Source: JALZUV01 sp963837025 (GTDB taxonomy: Bacteria > Pseudomonadota > Alphaproteobacteria > Rickettsiales > JALZUV01). Taken from it: 64,000 nt of DNA. Position numbers and translations under genes: made by a program. The stretch lies in assembly GCA_963837025.1 (NCBI GenBank), contig CAWILT010000001.1, positions 62,001-126,000 on the forward strand. The letters are read 5' to 3'. The notes below the pieces were generated by a model that was not told where the DNA came from, ran no database searches, and saw only the letters and a list, made by a program, of their open reading frames with translations. Within the stretch, counting starts at the first letter, position 1. Each line of letters begins with the position of its first letter. Of this stretch, positions 8,283 through 17,798 are shown in pieces.

Positions 8283-9170
8283 ATGAAAAAAACAACATTA
8301 TTAACTCTGTTTTTAACTCTACCATTTGCCGCGCAAGCGCAGGAAATGGATCACTCCGCTATGGGGCATGACATGGGGGCTATGGATTCCAGTCAAACTA
8401 TGGAAGGTATGGATCACTCCAGCATGAAAGAATCTGCTGGCGGCGTAGAATTTAGCAAAGAAATCAGCACTTATGGGCGGGATGCGCACGGTCAGCCAAC
8501 GCTAAAATATGGCGAAATCCCCATGCACGATAATGAGCTATTCTACACGTTCCGTGCGGATCGCTTGGAACAGCGTTTTCAGGACGGTGATGATGTGACA
8601 CTGTGGGATACGGAGGCATGGATTGGCTATGACTACAACAAGCTCTATCTCGAAACCGAGGGGGAATACAATACCGATAAGGGAGAATATGAATCTGCCG
8701 AAGTCGAGCTACTTTACAGCCGAAACGTATCGACATTTTGGGATGTGCAGGCAGGTGTGCGCCATGACTTTATCAATGGTGAAGATGATCGCAGCTTTGC
8801 CGCACTCGGTGTGCAGGGGTTAGCCCCATACTGGTTTGAAGTGGATGCCACTTCTTACGTTAGCGATGAAGGCGATGTATCAGCCATAGTGGAAGCAGAA
8901 TATGATTTGTTGCTCACGCAACGACTTATCCTCCAACCGCGTTTTGAAACCGAGCTGGCTTTACAGGATGTGCGGGAATATAATATCGGCTCTGGCATCA
9001 ACTCCATCGAGCTGGGCGCACGACTTCGTTATGAAATAACCCGAAAATTTGCACCCTATATCGGGGTGGAGTGGGAACAAAATGTAGGCGAAACTAAAAA
9101 CATGCTGGAAGCTACTGGAGAGGCCACAAGCAAAACTGCTATTGTTGCCGGTGTGAAGCTGTGGTTTTAA
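8283..9170 (+). CDS. copB: Outer-membrane copper resistance protein CopB
   Basis: A 295-residue protein with a signal peptide (residues 1-20, ending AQA) and a short Met/His-rich N-terminus with GMDHSSM-like repeats. It continues as a CopB/PcoB domain of alternating amphipathic strands ending in Phe, as expected for an outer-membrane barrel. GGAGAA lies just upstream of the ATG at 8283. CopB works with CopA in periplasmic copper tolerance. Its Met-rich repeats resemble those of the oxidase, so both may bind copper the same way. Confidence 0.9.
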   Translation: MKKTTLLTLFLTLPFAAQAQEMDHSAMGHDMGAMDSSQTMEGMDHSSMKESAGGVEFSKEISTYGRDAHGQPTLKYGEIPMHDNELFYTFRADRLEQRFQDGDDVTLWDTEAWIGYDYNKLYLETEGEYNTDKGEYESAEVELLYSRNVSTFWDVQAGVRHDFINGEDDRSFAALGVQGLAPYWFEVDATSYVSDEGDVSAIVEAEYDLLLTQRLILQPRFETELALQDVREYNIGSGINSIELGARLRYEITRKFAPYIGVEWEQNVGETKNMLEATGEATSKTAIVAGVKLWF

Positions 9171-9185
9171 TCGCAAAAGGAACTT

Positions 9186-9527
9186 ATGGGATATTTTATT
9201 GTTAAAGTATTAATCACAGCACTTATTGTTGCGGCAATATCGGAGTTATCACGCCGATTCAACTTATTTGCCGCTGCTTTAGCATCGCTACCACTGGTAT
9301 CCATTCTTGCCTTCATCTGGATTTATGTAGATACCAAAGATACGGAAAAACTCATCACCATGTCGCATGATGTGTTTTGGCTGGTACTACCATCGCTGGC
9401 ATTTTTTCTGATATTTCCTTTGCTGCTTAAAAACGGCATTGCCTTTGGCTGGGCAATGCTAGTGGCCTGCATTTGTATGATTGCACTGTATGGCGTGATG
9501 GTATGGTTATTAAAAGCATTAGCTTGA
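9186..9527 (+). CDS. DUF3147-family inner-membrane protein
   Basis: A 113-residue protein made almost entirely of four hydrophobic segments; sequence and length fit DUF3147, whose members recur at the ends of copper/heavy-metal operons and lack a proven function. An AAGGA ribosome site lies 15 bases after copB. It is the last gene of the copper operon. Its final 9 bases overlap, tail to tail, the phage endolysin gene on the other strand, so there is no room for an intrinsic terminator. Confidence 0.75.
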   Translation: MGYFIVKVLITALIVAAISELSRRFNLFAAALASLPLVSILAFIWIYVDTKDTEKLITMSHDVFWLVLPSLAFFLIFPLLLKNGIAFGWAMLVACICMIALYGVMVWLLKALA

Positions 9528-9959
9528 ATATAGCAATGCCTCTGCCTCCCGGCGGCGAATTAAACCACGAAGCCGCCTGCCACCAGCCCACACCCAGCGC
9601 ATGAATTGGTCAGGCACTTCATAATGCTCTTCACGATTAACCTTACGTCGCAGCGTAGAGCGTTGAAGCGCACCACCACCGAGATTGAAGGTAAACGACA
9701 CCAGAGCATCAAATTGACCATCGCTTAGTGGGACTTTAATGAGCCTTAGCACAGCGCGTTCCGCTGCCCAAACATCCTTAGCCAGTAATGCTCCGGCTGC
9801 TGACTGAGTAATGCCATTACGGTACATGTCACCTTCATCTTTACGAATTAGGTGGCCGTATCCAATAGTCGGATAACCCGCTGCATCGAGATAAATCTCT
9901 GGCTCGAATCCCTCAAATTGTTTGATTAGATTTAGTCCATCTTGTGTTATATGGCGCAT
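9519..9959 (-). CDS. Phage endolysin, GH24 lysozyme
   Basis: A 146-residue muramidase that cleaves peptidoglycan at the end of the lytic cycle. The catalytic T4-lysozyme-like triad is visible as E16, D25 and T31 with the family's E-8-D-5-T spacing. I chose the start at 9959 because a GGAG site lies 8 bases upstream and the triad then sits at the usual distance from the N-terminus. There is no signal peptide, so release should depend on the nearby holin candidate. The stop overlaps the end of the copper operon. Confidence 0.9.
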   Translation of the reverse strand: MRHITQDGLNLIKQFEGFEPEIYLDAAGYPTIGYGHLIRKDEGDMYRNGITQSAAGALLAKDVWAAERAVLRLIKVPLSDGQFDALVSFTFNLGGGALQRSTLRRKVNREEHYEVPDQFMRWVWAGGRRLRGLIRRREAEALLYSS

Positions 9960-9990
9960 GAATATATACTCCAATAAAAAGGTAAGGGTT

Positions 9991-10332
9991 ATGAATTTTG
10001 ACGATGAAACCGCACAAGAACTCGCCAAATGCATGGTTCTTCGCTGCTTCAGAAATGGTGCAATTGAGGATTTGCATGCAGGTAAGTCACCGCATACTGA
10101 GACAGGCGACTATTCGGATGTAACAGTTGCTACACCAGCAGGTGAACTTGCATGGCAAGACACTTCAAAAATATCTGACGAGCAAATGCGCGAAATCATG
10201 AAAGAAGCTACAAACAAACTGTATAGCTTTTTGATGAATATGCATGACGAAGCATTTCTAGAAAAATCACTTAATTTCTCAAAACGCTATACAGTGAAGT
10301 GGGATGCACCTGAGAAAATAGATAATTTCTAA
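9991..10332 (+). CDS. Conserved-looking hypothetical protein, phage moron
   Basis: A 113-residue acidic soluble protein on the strand opposite to the lysis genes, between endolysin and holin. The ATG at 9991 follows an AAGG site. It has a RCFRN...EDLHAG segment, a GDYSDV segment and an ISDEQM segment, suggesting one compact domain, but no catalytic motif I can name. Its start is only 31 bases from the start of endolysin, so the two are divergent and share a small control region. Orientation and position suggest a moron, a gene expressed from the prophage independently of the late genes. Confidence 0.6.
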   Translation: MNFDDETAQELAKCMVLRCFRNGAIEDLHAGKSPHTETGDYSDVTVATPAGELAWQDTSKISDEQMREIMKEATNKLYSFLMNMHDEAFLEKSLNFSKRYTVKWDAPEKIDNF

Positions 10333-10338
10333 ATCCTG

Positions 10339-10788
10339 TTATTTACCCTGCCGTACTTTGCTCATGGCGCGTTGGCCGAAATAGAAGCTGATAATACCAG
10401 CAAAAATCGCCTGATCTTCTACACTCCATAGCGTTGCCATGTGCCACGGTAATGGGTTGGATAAATCCACCACCGCAAACTGCATGCACTTGATGACAAA
10501 ATAGAGCAGGAAGAAGGTGTAAGCCAAAACTGGCCGTACCGTGCCATTGAGAGCATCCACCCAGCGAATGCCAGTGCTATAGGTACGATATAAGGCGCGG
10601 GTTTCTGAAATATCAGCTTGTGCATTGATCTCTTCCAGTCGCTGCGAGTGACCTTGCGCTTGTTGCTCCATCTGCATTTTTAGAATGGTAAGCTCATGCT
10701 TGCGGTCGGCCGCATCACGCCATATTTTTAGTAGGTCTGGAAATGCCGAGCTAATAAAGCCGACAAGTGTTGCGAGTAATGTCATCAT
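10339..10788 (-). CDS. 3TM holin-like protein (GTA holin type)
   Basis: A 149-residue protein with an N-terminal hydrophobic segment (about 1-20), a charged coiled-coil middle and two further hydrophobic segments (about 87-105 and 124-140). The C-terminus FYFGQRAM..K and the W..ALNGTVRP segment fit the three-helix holin family of GTA-type phages. Such proteins form membrane holes that let endolysin reach the wall. The start overlaps the stop of the next upstream gene by 4 bases. Confidence 0.65.
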   Translation of the reverse strand: MMTLLATLVGFISSAFPDLLKIWRDAADRKHELTILKMQMEQQAQGHSQRLEEINAQADISETRALYRTYSTGIRWVDALNGTVRPVLAYTFFLLYFVIKCMQFAVVDLSNPLPWHMATLWSVEDQAIFAGIISFYFGQRAMSKVRQGK

Positions 10789-11288
10789 GGTTCTCTCCTT
10801 TTGTTTTCAATGGTTTCCATGCGTAAATTCATGCGGTCTTCGCTACGATCTACGCGATCAATAATGGCTGCATCGGCAGAGTCGGTGTGTACCCGCATCC
10901 GGTTCTCTAAACTCTCGGCTTCACCGCCAGTGAAGCGATCCTCCGTGGAAATAGCGAGACTCTCCCGATAGCGGCGTACATTGCTTTTGATCTCAGAGAG
11001 ATCATCGGTAATATCGCCTATCTTGGTTTCGATAATCAGGATGCGGTCATTTTGTAGAATGAGCGTATCTTTAATCTCACCCATCGTTTCGGGCATATCT
11101 TTGAAGATAAAACCCAGCGCGATGACGATCATGGCGGGGAGCAGAAAACGCTCCCACCGCGCCCACGGCGATATCTTTTGCTCGGTCTTCTTGTTCTCCT
11201 GCCAGATAAAATAAAGCCCCGCGAGCTGGGCTAACGGGGCGTATTTATCGAGCAAATTTTTCAAGTCGTTATCAGGTGGTTCTTTCAT
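10785..11288 (-). CDS. Phage membrane protein with coiled coil
   Basis: A 167-residue protein with a predicted helix near residues 22-30, one clear transmembrane segment (about 46-63, FLLPAMIVIALGFIF) and a long charged coiled-coil C-terminal half. The start at 11288 has AGGAG 6 bases upstream. It lies in the lysis cassette directly before the holin-like gene with a 4-base overlap, so a lysis or membrane accessory role is plausible. No specific family is recognised with confidence. Confidence 0.6.
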   Translation of the reverse strand: MKEPPDNDLKNLLDKYAPLAQLAGLYFIWQENKKTEQKISPWARWERFLLPAMIVIALGFIFKDMPETMGEIKDTLILQNDRILIIETKIGDITDDLSEIKSNVRRYRESLAISTEDRFTGGEAESLENRMRVHTDSADAAIIDRVDRSEDRMNLRMETIENKRREP

Positions 11289-11299
11289 GGTGTTCTCCT

Positions 11300-12004
11300 T
11301 TACCAATTCCATGGTCCGTGTGGTTTGATGTACTGGACGTTAATTCTCACCACGCCAGTTGAAAATGCTCCACTATCTGGTGTGAGCAATACCGGCGTAT
11401 CGCTGTAATAAGTCACAGGGTGGTAACTCATGCCAATATTGGTGGAATCAGCTCCCTTGCCGATACCATTGCCGTAGCGGGAAGTGTCGCCAGATACACC
11501 CACACCAAACGTGGTGACCGTACCAGTAACAGCAGTAATCACGCGGGTATTGACCGCAATCACTGAAGCACGGTCTGGAATATCGATGACGGTTTCAGTG
11601 TCCGTACTTACATCCACATCTTCCTGCCAGCTTTCTACACGCAGATATTCACCTGAATCTTTCATGATCAGGTTAAACGCCACCCAATTTGTGCCATTAT
11701 AGGTCATGCGCGAGTCCAGCGATTCGACCACCGCATCCATCCATTTGAACGGTGTGTAGAACACCCAGCCGCCGGTCAGATATTGTGCTAGTTGATTATC
11801 CTTGCCAGAGAAATCACCTGTGCCAGATGTACCAACAATCACCAAGTCGCCCACAGTGGGGCTACCTGGTGGGGCATTGGTGATTTCTGAAACTACTGGC
11901 GTAATAAACGCATCCAGCCGATTCAAGCCATCGTTGTGCGTCACTTCTTTTTGTGCCTGTGCCGTGACAATATACGGCAGATCCAGCCTTCCGGTTGAGG
12001 ACAT
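11300..12004 (-). CDS. DUF2793 phage protein
   Basis: A 234-residue protein that starts with the DUF2793 signature (LDLPYIVTAQAQKEVTHN, NRLD), followed by a beta-rich C-terminal half. DUF2793 proteins sit after the giant tail protein in many alphaproteobacterial prophages and GTA-like elements and are assumed to be tail-fibre or receptor-binding components. Here the gene also follows the giant tail protein in transcription order, which supports a virion surface role. The exact role is not established. Confidence 0.8.
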   Translation of the reverse strand: MSSTGRLDLPYIVTAQAQKEVTHNDGLNRLDAFITPVVSEITNAPPGSPTVGDLVIVGTSGTGDFSGKDNQLAQYLTGGWVFYTPFKWMDAVVESLDSRMTYNGTNWVAFNLIMKDSGEYLRVESWQEDVDVSTDTETVIDIPDRASVIAVNTRVITAVTGTVTTFGVGVSGDTSRYGNGIGKGADSTNIGMSYHPVTYYSDTPVLLTPDSGAFSTGVVRINVQYIKPHGPWNW

Positions 12005-12025
12005 AATATTCTCCAGTTAAATTGA

Positions 12026-15000
12026 TTAAACGGTTGCTTCGGCTGCGTAGCCCCTGCCTACCACCGCTGACATTTGGTAAATCTTCACATCAACGCTGCT
12101 CTGCGCTGATCCAAAGTCAGTGGTTTGATCAGCGACACTGTAGCTGGCGGTTGGGCTGGTCACTTCGATGGTTCGCACCACATCTGAGCCATCGAGGATA
12201 TCAACCTGATAGAGTTCGGATTCTTCACCCAATGGAATGCCAACCCCATCGCGCCAATCACCATCGACACGGCTACGGCGTATCCAGTTGATGGTCAGAT
12301 TGTCACTGCCATCACGCGCACCACTAACGTGGACAGGCGAAAATGGTTTAAGGTTTTTGCCAGTGTAGGTAAATGGCAGCTCATCCGTATTACCGAGCGA
12401 ATTGCCAACACTGACCGCTTTATAATACAACTCACGTCCAATCAGATTATTGGCAATGGAGGTGGTGTAAAGCGCAGGGCTGATCAGAATAAACCTCTCG
12501 CCCTCGCTATGATCCATCGCCCATTCCGTGCCTTGCCTTCCGCGCAGCAAACGAGTCAGCTTATAAGTACTTTCGCCAATTAGCTGGGCATTTTCAAATT
12601 GCACCAGCTCCTCACCGATAAGCGCAGCATTTGCACCATTTAGCACGGCTAACTCATTGACCGAAGCCAGTGAGCCAGAGGTCAGGATAACTTCCACCTC
12701 ATTTATCGTATCCCACGTTTCAGATGGGCCGATTGGTAGGTCGGTGATGATTGCACCAAAGGTGGCAGCACCATCCAACCCAGCCAGCAGGTTGAAACCA
12801 TTCCCGCCATCTTCACCACCATCATCGGAGCGATAAATCGCTGAACCATTCCAGTTTGCACCATCTGCAGCCACGCCAATACGAAGCACACCCTGCTGAG
12901 TGATGGTATCACTTGGCAGCGGCGGGCTATCGATAAACTCCACCAGTGTCTCAGGAATGAGCAACGGTGGTGTGAGTGTTTTTTTGGTTTCGCCTGGCTG
13001 CGTGTAGAAATCATAGGAGCTGATATCCTCAGCAATGCCGCTTATTTTCATCAGGCCGTTAGCTTCCATATCGGTTTTTACCACCCGCATTTCGTGCGGC
13101 ACATTATTAACTGTCACCGTGATTACATCGGTTGGTTCGATACGCACATATTCAGGAGGCAGCATCAGCTGAAAGCTGGTGCGCTCCTTCCATGCATTGT
13201 ATAGCGTGACATCGGCAATCTTTTTTGCCAGCGTTGCACCCATTACAACCGGTAGGTTCATGCTGACCTGATCCACCGCCCGAACCACCTGACGCTGCGA
13301 GGTTTGCGTCACTGGATCATAATTAAACGGTCGATCCAAATAAGTCACATTCACCCGCTGCGGCAACTCCAGCTCCTGCGCGTAAAGGATTTGCAACACA
13401 TCCTGCACCCCTTTTTTCGCAGTTGGAATCAAATCATCTTCAGGAACAGCTTTCACCGATTCGCTGCCACGCGGCACACATTTTAGAATGCCATCGCTTT
13501 CAACCACATCAAAGAAGTAGGAGGTGGTTAGATATTCCAGCGCATTGCGTACCGTGATCGGGCGATCCAGGATGAAACCTTCCAGCGTATCGGTAAGCCT
13601 AGACACATCGTAATCGCTGGCAGTCAGTCCAGCAGATTGCAGCAGCTCGCCCACCACCGCACCGAGGGTAGAATTGCCCAGCTTGCCATTCACCCAATGC
13701 CCTGTTGCCCAGAGGATGGAATCCGACCACACACCTTCCAAATCAGGCCAGAAGGAAAATGGTCGACCATCCCATGTCCAGATAAAACGACGCGGCACTA
13801 ATTCGCTATTACCAGCTTCTTGGGTGCGATCTTCTAAATATTCCAGCGTGGCGTTTAATGCTTCGCGCTGCGCCTGAAAATCAATCCTGCCCTTACTACC
13901 ACGCGGATAAAAGCTCTCGCTGGAAGTGGGGTCATAAAACACATTCGGCTGATTAGCAGCACCATCCACCGATGGAAAACCGAATTCGGTAAACCAGATC
14001 GGCTTCATTTTAGATGTCCAGCCAGTGGTATTACTATCAGGATTGGTATGCGTATTTTTCCACCAATACTCTAGGTTTTTCCATGCAAAGGTGTTATCGT
14101 CACTATAGCTGGTTTGACCAGTGCGAGCGACTGAATCGGTATAGTAATAATCCCAGCCTTCGCCTTTCTCCCAATATTCTTTGATCTTATCTTCATCGAT
14201 CTGGCTTTGCGGCAGATCTGGCGTTAGCGGAAAATAGCTGTCAATCCCGACAAAATCAATGTTACTGCTTGCCCATAATGGATCGAGATTAAACCAGCCA
14301 TTCAAGCTGTGATACTCACTCCAATCGGCAGCGTAAGTGATTTTTACCCCAGCACCCACCGCTGTTTTTACCGTAGCAGCCAAGCTCACCAACTGATTGA
14401 CCGAAGGATAATTACCAGCCGTGTTGGTGTAACCAGTCATGCCGATCAACTCCGAGCCAATTACCAACGCATCGATCACATCTTTCAAAGCCGTGCCGCC
14501 AACGCTTAAATTGGCATAATGAGTGATAAACGCATTATAGCCATTGGTTTTGGTGAACCAGTTATCTGCATCCGTTGCATTGGCAGGAGCAATCCGACCG
14601 CGCCATGGCTTTGGCTCTGGTGTGATGGTATCGACAAACACCATCGGATACAGCATCACCTTCAAACCACGATTCTGTAATTCCTGACATAGCTGCACCA
14701 CGGTATGGTCAGATGGTGTGCCGCCATAGGTTGGCGTTTCAGGATCAAAGAACAGCACCTTCTGCGCGGCAGCGCGTGACAGTCCCGCCACAGACCAGTC
14801 CGATGGTAGTACCTGCGTTGTGCCTTGAAATTCTACCTTCGGGATGATGGTGCAATCACCCGCATCGGTAGAGGTCGCAAACCACGAAACGACAATCGCC
14901 ACCCATTCGAGATTGGGGAAGATATCCTGCATCTGATCGATTGCCACAACCACATCGGCTTTGCCTTCGTAGTTGTGCATGTTAATAAACTGCTTGTCAC

Positions 15001-15796
15001 CCGATGGGGTGAAGCCGCCACTTGCAGGAAAATAGCCATCCTGTTTGGTTTGTATATCCGTGCCATAAACAAATTCACCCGCGCCTGGAATCATCACCAC
15101 ATCTTTGACCAGATCTTCCACGCTTGGAGTGAATCGAATCGTGCGGCGCACCTCAAAGGTAAAGTTGGGGATACGGTTGCCATATTCCGCCAGCGGGAAG
15201 TCCTCGATCACCACATACGCCAAACCGCGATGGGCAGAGATCGTCCCAGCAGCCAGATATTTTGCCATGATGTCATCGACACCTTGGGTCTCATCGCCTA
15301 GATGCACATTGTATTTACCCTGGGCTGCAGAGAGAATATCCTCGGTTAACACCTTGCTATCTGCCCAAACGCGGATCACCTCATCTAACGGCCCTTCGCA
15401 AATGGCAATCGCCAGCGTGACAAAATATTCATAACTCACCGTTGTTTGGCTGGTCGTGGTTTTGCCACCACCGCCGCCACCTTTACCGCCACCAGAGCTG
15501 GTTTGCGTAGTGGTTTTCTCTGATTTTACCTCCTTAATATCGGTCGACCAGATGACATTGCCAGCCAGCCGCATCGTGCCATACACCTTGGAAATCATAT
15601 TGCCATAGGTAGAGGTCTGCGCCCGAAGATCAGCCAAGCGCGGCCCTTCCTGCGTAGGGAGTTGCACACGCTGTGTTTTCGGGAAGAATGTGCTGGCCGC
15701 CATGCTGCCGATATTTGCACCCAGCACCGCACCGCTAGGGCCGCCCAACACAAATCCCACCGTAGCACCGGCAACAGGTAATACAATATCAGCCAT
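12026..15796 (-). CDS. Giant GTA-type baseplate/tail-tip protein (TIM-barrel-like)
   Basis: A 1256-residue structural protein, the largest in the window and fully open. It starts with a hydrophobic Gly/Ala-rich segment, has a Gly-rich linker at about residues 100-112, a TIM-barrel-like region (about 330-680, with ITYAADWSEYHS and WFTEFGFPS), and then a phage-tail_3-like domain and fibronectin-like C-terminal part. This is the architecture of the Rhodobacter GTA ORFg15 family, the megatron at the tail tip. It is downstream of the NlpC/P60 gene with only 6 bases between, as in GTAs. Confidence 0.88.
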   Translation of the reverse strand: MADIVLPVAGATVGFVLGGPSGAVLGANIGSMAASTFFPKTQRVQLPTQEGPRLADLRAQTSTYGNMISKVYGTMRLAGNVIWSTDIKEVKSEKTTTQTSSGGGKGGGGGGKTTTSQTTVSYEYFVTLAIAICEGPLDEVIRVWADSKVLTEDILSAAQGKYNVHLGDETQGVDDIMAKYLAAGTISAHRGLAYVVIEDFPLAEYGNRIPNFTFEVRRTIRFTPSVEDLVKDVVMIPGAGEFVYGTDIQTKQDGYFPASGGFTPSGDKQFINMHNYEGKADVVVAIDQMQDIFPNLEWVAIVVSWFATSTDAGDCTIIPKVEFQGTTQVLPSDWSVAGLSRAAAQKVLFFDPETPTYGGTPSDHTVVQLCQELQNRGLKVMLYPMVFVDTITPEPKPWRGRIAPANATDADNWFTKTNGYNAFITHYANLSVGGTALKDVIDALVIGSELIGMTGYTNTAGNYPSVNQLVSLAATVKTAVGAGVKITYAADWSEYHSLNGWFNLDPLWASSNIDFVGIDSYFPLTPDLPQSQIDEDKIKEYWEKGEGWDYYYTDSVARTGQTSYSDDNTFAWKNLEYWWKNTHTNPDSNTTGWTSKMKPIWFTEFGFPSVDGAANQPNVFYDPTSSESFYPRGSKGRIDFQAQREALNATLEYLEDRTQEAGNSELVPRRFIWTWDGRPFSFWPDLEGVWSDSILWATGHWVNGKLGNSTLGAVVGELLQSAGLTASDYDVSRLTDTLEGFILDRPITVRNALEYLTTSYFFDVVESDGILKCVPRGSESVKAVPEDDLIPTAKKGVQDVLQILYAQELELPQRVNVTYLDRPFNYDPVTQTSQRQVVRAVDQVSMNLPVVMGATLAKKIADVTLYNAWKERTSFQLMLPPEYVRIEPTDVITVTVNNVPHEMRVVKTDMEANGLMKISGIAEDISSYDFYTQPGETKKTLTPPLLIPETLVEFIDSPPLPSDTITQQGVLRIGVAADGANWNGSAIYRSDDGGEDGGNGFNLLAGLDGAATFGAIITDLPIGPSETWDTINEVEVILTSGSLASVNELAVLNGANAALIGEELVQFENAQLIGESTYKLTRLLRGRQGTEWAMDHSEGERFILISPALYTTSIANNLIGRELYYKAVSVGNSLGNTDELPFTYTGKNLKPFSPVHVSGARDGSDNLTINWIRRSRVDGDWRDGVGIPLGEESELYQVDILDGSDVVRTIEVTSPTASYSVADQTTDFGSAQSSVDVKIYQMSAVVGRGYAAEATV

Positions 15797-15802
15797 GAGA
15801 GT

Positions 15803-16288
15803 TTACTTAATTGAGTTTAATTGTTTGTGTTTGAAGCGATAGGCGTGAGTGAGCATTTTCAACCATGTAAGAGAAAATGGCTGCTCGACCACCTGACCTG
15901 CACTGGAATTACAGTGAATCAGCCCAGGGCCACCGCTAGGATATTGCGTGAGCAGACCTACATGCTGCGGGTCTTTGAAGGTTTTGAAGAGCAGTACATC
16001 ACCCACCGCCATGCGCTCGGTTGGTACTTCACGCAAATGCTGAGAAATGCTCTTCACCAGCCTTCCTTGCTCTGGGTACATGGAGTAGTTAAATTCATCA
16101 GCTTCAGCCAGAGGGTTGCCATCACCATCCTGCATGCCAAGCTCGTCAATCACGCCGATCACCAAGCCGAGGCAATCGCAACCGCCTGGGCCTTTAGCAG
16201 ATTTTTTGAGTCTGCCTTGATGGTGATAATGTGTGCCGAGCCAGGTACGCGCCTGAGCGGTGATGTGTTCGGGTGTAATCTTTGCCAT
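15803..16288 (-). CDS. NlpC/P60 phage cell-wall peptidase
   Basis: A 161-residue protein of the phage NlpC/P60 family (GTA ORFg14 type). The catalytic Cys lies in the GCDCLGLV stretch (C39 by family alignment) and the His in PQHVGLL near residue 112. These proteins cut peptide cross-links during DNA entry and sit at the tail tip. It lies between the DUF2163 gene and the giant tail protein, the order seen in GTAs and related siphophages. Confidence 0.88.
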   Translation of the reverse strand: MAKITPEHITAQARTWLGTHYHHQGRLKKSAKGPGGCDCLGLVIGVIDELGMQDGDGNPLAEADEFNYSMYPEQGRLVKSISQHLREVPTERMAVGDVLLFKTFKDPQHVGLLTQYPSGGPGLIHCNSSAGQVVEQPFSLTWLKMLTHAYRFKHKQLNSIK

Positions 16289-16294
16289 TGTCTT

Positions 16295-17158
16295 TTATCC
16301 GTTACGGTTGGTTTTATCTAACGTGCCAGCCGTGGTGAGCAATTTGTCTGTGCCAGGCACATCTGGTTCCCCACGAAAATTCACGATATTACTAAATTTG
16401 CTCTGGCAGGTTTCACGGGTCTTATCGCAGCCAGCAATAATATTGAACGTGTCACCCACTTGGATACTTTTACCCATTGGCAGAGCCAGCCCGACCGTGC
16501 TTTCAGCAAATTCCTTCACCTCCATGCGCCGACCATCATTATTGCCCGATGTCCATGCCACCTCACCACCAGTGAAATATCCTGCTGTCTGGTTCAGTGT
16601 GCTGGCAGCAAAGTTTTGATTGTTGGTTACCTCGGTAATGGTTGCCGACACGGTAAAACCTGCCAGATTCACACCGCACCGGCTATCGCCAAGAATGGCT
16701 CTGCAGGAAGGTGAGAATACCTCACCAATGGTTTGTGATAGGTGCTGCGTAAGGCCGCGCACCTCGGCTTGAAACATCTGACTGTTAAGTGTGACTTCAC
16801 CCAGCCGACCGCGTTTGACCACCAGCTTGCCTTGGCTTAGATCAGCATAATTAACGATGAATATTTCAATCTCGGCATAGTCATATAATCCTGCCAGCAG
16901 GTCTGATTCGGTAATCTTAGACGGGTAAACCTGCCCTTCAACATCGAGATTATCCACCGACATATTGGATTTACTCTCCACCGTAGTGGGTGTGAATCCA
17001 GCAATCGAGTCATAATCAACGCTATCAAAGGTGACCTGCTCGTCATGATCGGTAAATCCCAGCTCAGTGCTATCCTCACGGGTAATCTTCCAACAGGTTG
17101 CAAGCGTGGTATGACCAGCCGCAAAATGTGCTTCCAGTTGTGGCGATATCGTTCTCAT
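16295..17158 (-). CDS. DUF2163 tail-tip protein
   Basis: A 287-residue protein beginning with the DUF2163 stretch (HFAAGHTTLATCWKITR, FTDHD) and ending in a Cys-containing C-terminal domain (CRAILGDSRCGVNL, GCDKTRETC) of the BR0599 family. In the Rhodobacter GTA the equivalent hub protein binds an iron-sulfur cluster through these Cys residues. It overlaps the DUF2460 gene by 4 bases. Confidence 0.88.
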   Translation of the reverse strand: MRTISPQLEAHFAAGHTTLATCWKITREDSTELGFTDHDEQVTFDSVDYDSIAGFTPTTVESKSNMSVDNLDVEGQVYPSKITESDLLAGLYDYAEIEIFIVNYADLSQGKLVVKRGRLGEVTLNSQMFQAEVRGLTQHLSQTIGEVFSPSCRAILGDSRCGVNLAGFTVSATITEVTNNQNFAASTLNQTAGYFTGGEVAWTSGNNDGRRMEVKEFAESTVGLALPMGKSIQVGDTFNIIAGCDKTRETCQSKFSNIVNFRGEPDVPGTDKLLTTAGTLDKTNRNG

Positions 17159-17736
17159 ATCCGCACCTCAATCAGTGGAATGCTACTCCAGTTGCCAGCA
17201 TCAAAGCTATCCACCGATATTGCCATTTCGTCCGTGTCAAAGCGCACTGGCACATCAAACTCAAAATCCACAGTCAGCGTTCCGCTTAAAGCGGTGGTGA
17301 TAATGCCAGTCTCTGTATCAATGCTCCAACCACTGGCTTGCAATATACTGTCTTCATACAGCTTTACCGTGCCAGACACTGGTTTACTAATTTCGCGCTC
17401 ATAGACCGCAGAACCGCTGACATAGCGTTTGACCATCTGATAATCATTGCCACCTAATGGGCTGAGAGGCTGATTAGTAGCCGAGTAATCGCTCCAATCT
17501 TTGAAGCGAAAACCGATGGCTTTACCCTGACGCGCACGAAAAAATGCGATCAGTGCTTGCCACTGGCTTTCGGTTTTAATGCCCGATGCGACATTGTATT
17601 TAGCACGAGCTTGACTCCATTTACTGTTACGCTGCTCACGCCCCGATACAGTTGCCACCACATCGGTTAAAAACATCGGCCCACCTGTTGCCCCATAGGA
17701 GATATCGGTGGGAAATTGTATTTCTTCAAAACTCAT
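17155..17736 (-). CDS. DUF2460 distal tail protein
   Basis: A 193-residue protein of the DUF2460 family (TIGR02217, GTA ORFg12), with the typical N-terminus FEEIQFPTDISYGATGGP and FRARQGKAIGFRFKDWSDY. It forms the distal tail ring joining tube and tip. The start at 17736 has a strong AGGAGG site. It would normally follow the tape-measure gene directly; here the arsenic operon lies between them, so its transcription must either cross 2.3 kb of opposing genes or start from the small divergent region at 17737-17798. Confidence 0.88.
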   Translation of the reverse strand: MSFEEIQFPTDISYGATGGPMFLTDVVATVSGREQRNSKWSQARAKYNVASGIKTESQWQALIAFFRARQGKAIGFRFKDWSDYSATNQPLSPLGGNDYQMVKRYVSGSAVYEREISKPVSGTVKLYEDSILQASGWSIDTETGIITTALSGTLTVDFEFDVPVRFDTDEMAISVDSFDAGNWSSIPLIEVRI

Positions 17737-17751
17737 AGATTCCTCCTTATA

Positions 17752-17797
17752 CGTCCATAACTCTTGACGCGTTATAATATGTCCATTATTATGGACG
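17752..17797 (+). promoter_or_regulatory. arsR promoter with ArsR operator dyads
   Basis: A TTGACG -35 (17764-17769) and TATTAT -10 (17787-17792) are 17 bases apart. The dyad GTCCATTATTATGGAC (17781-17796) covers the -10, and an inverted copy of its right half, CGTCCATAA, lies at 17752-17760. The start of transcription predicted from this promoter coincides with the A of the arsR ATG at 17799. Repressor bound to the dyad would block the -10, as expected for ArsR. Confidence 0.7.
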
Positions 17798-17798
17798 G

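Noticed and set aside
12022..15434. Plus-strand open frames opposite the giant tail protein
   Set aside because: They are antisense to a fully open 1256-codon gene, lack ribosome sites and show low-complexity or atypical compositions.
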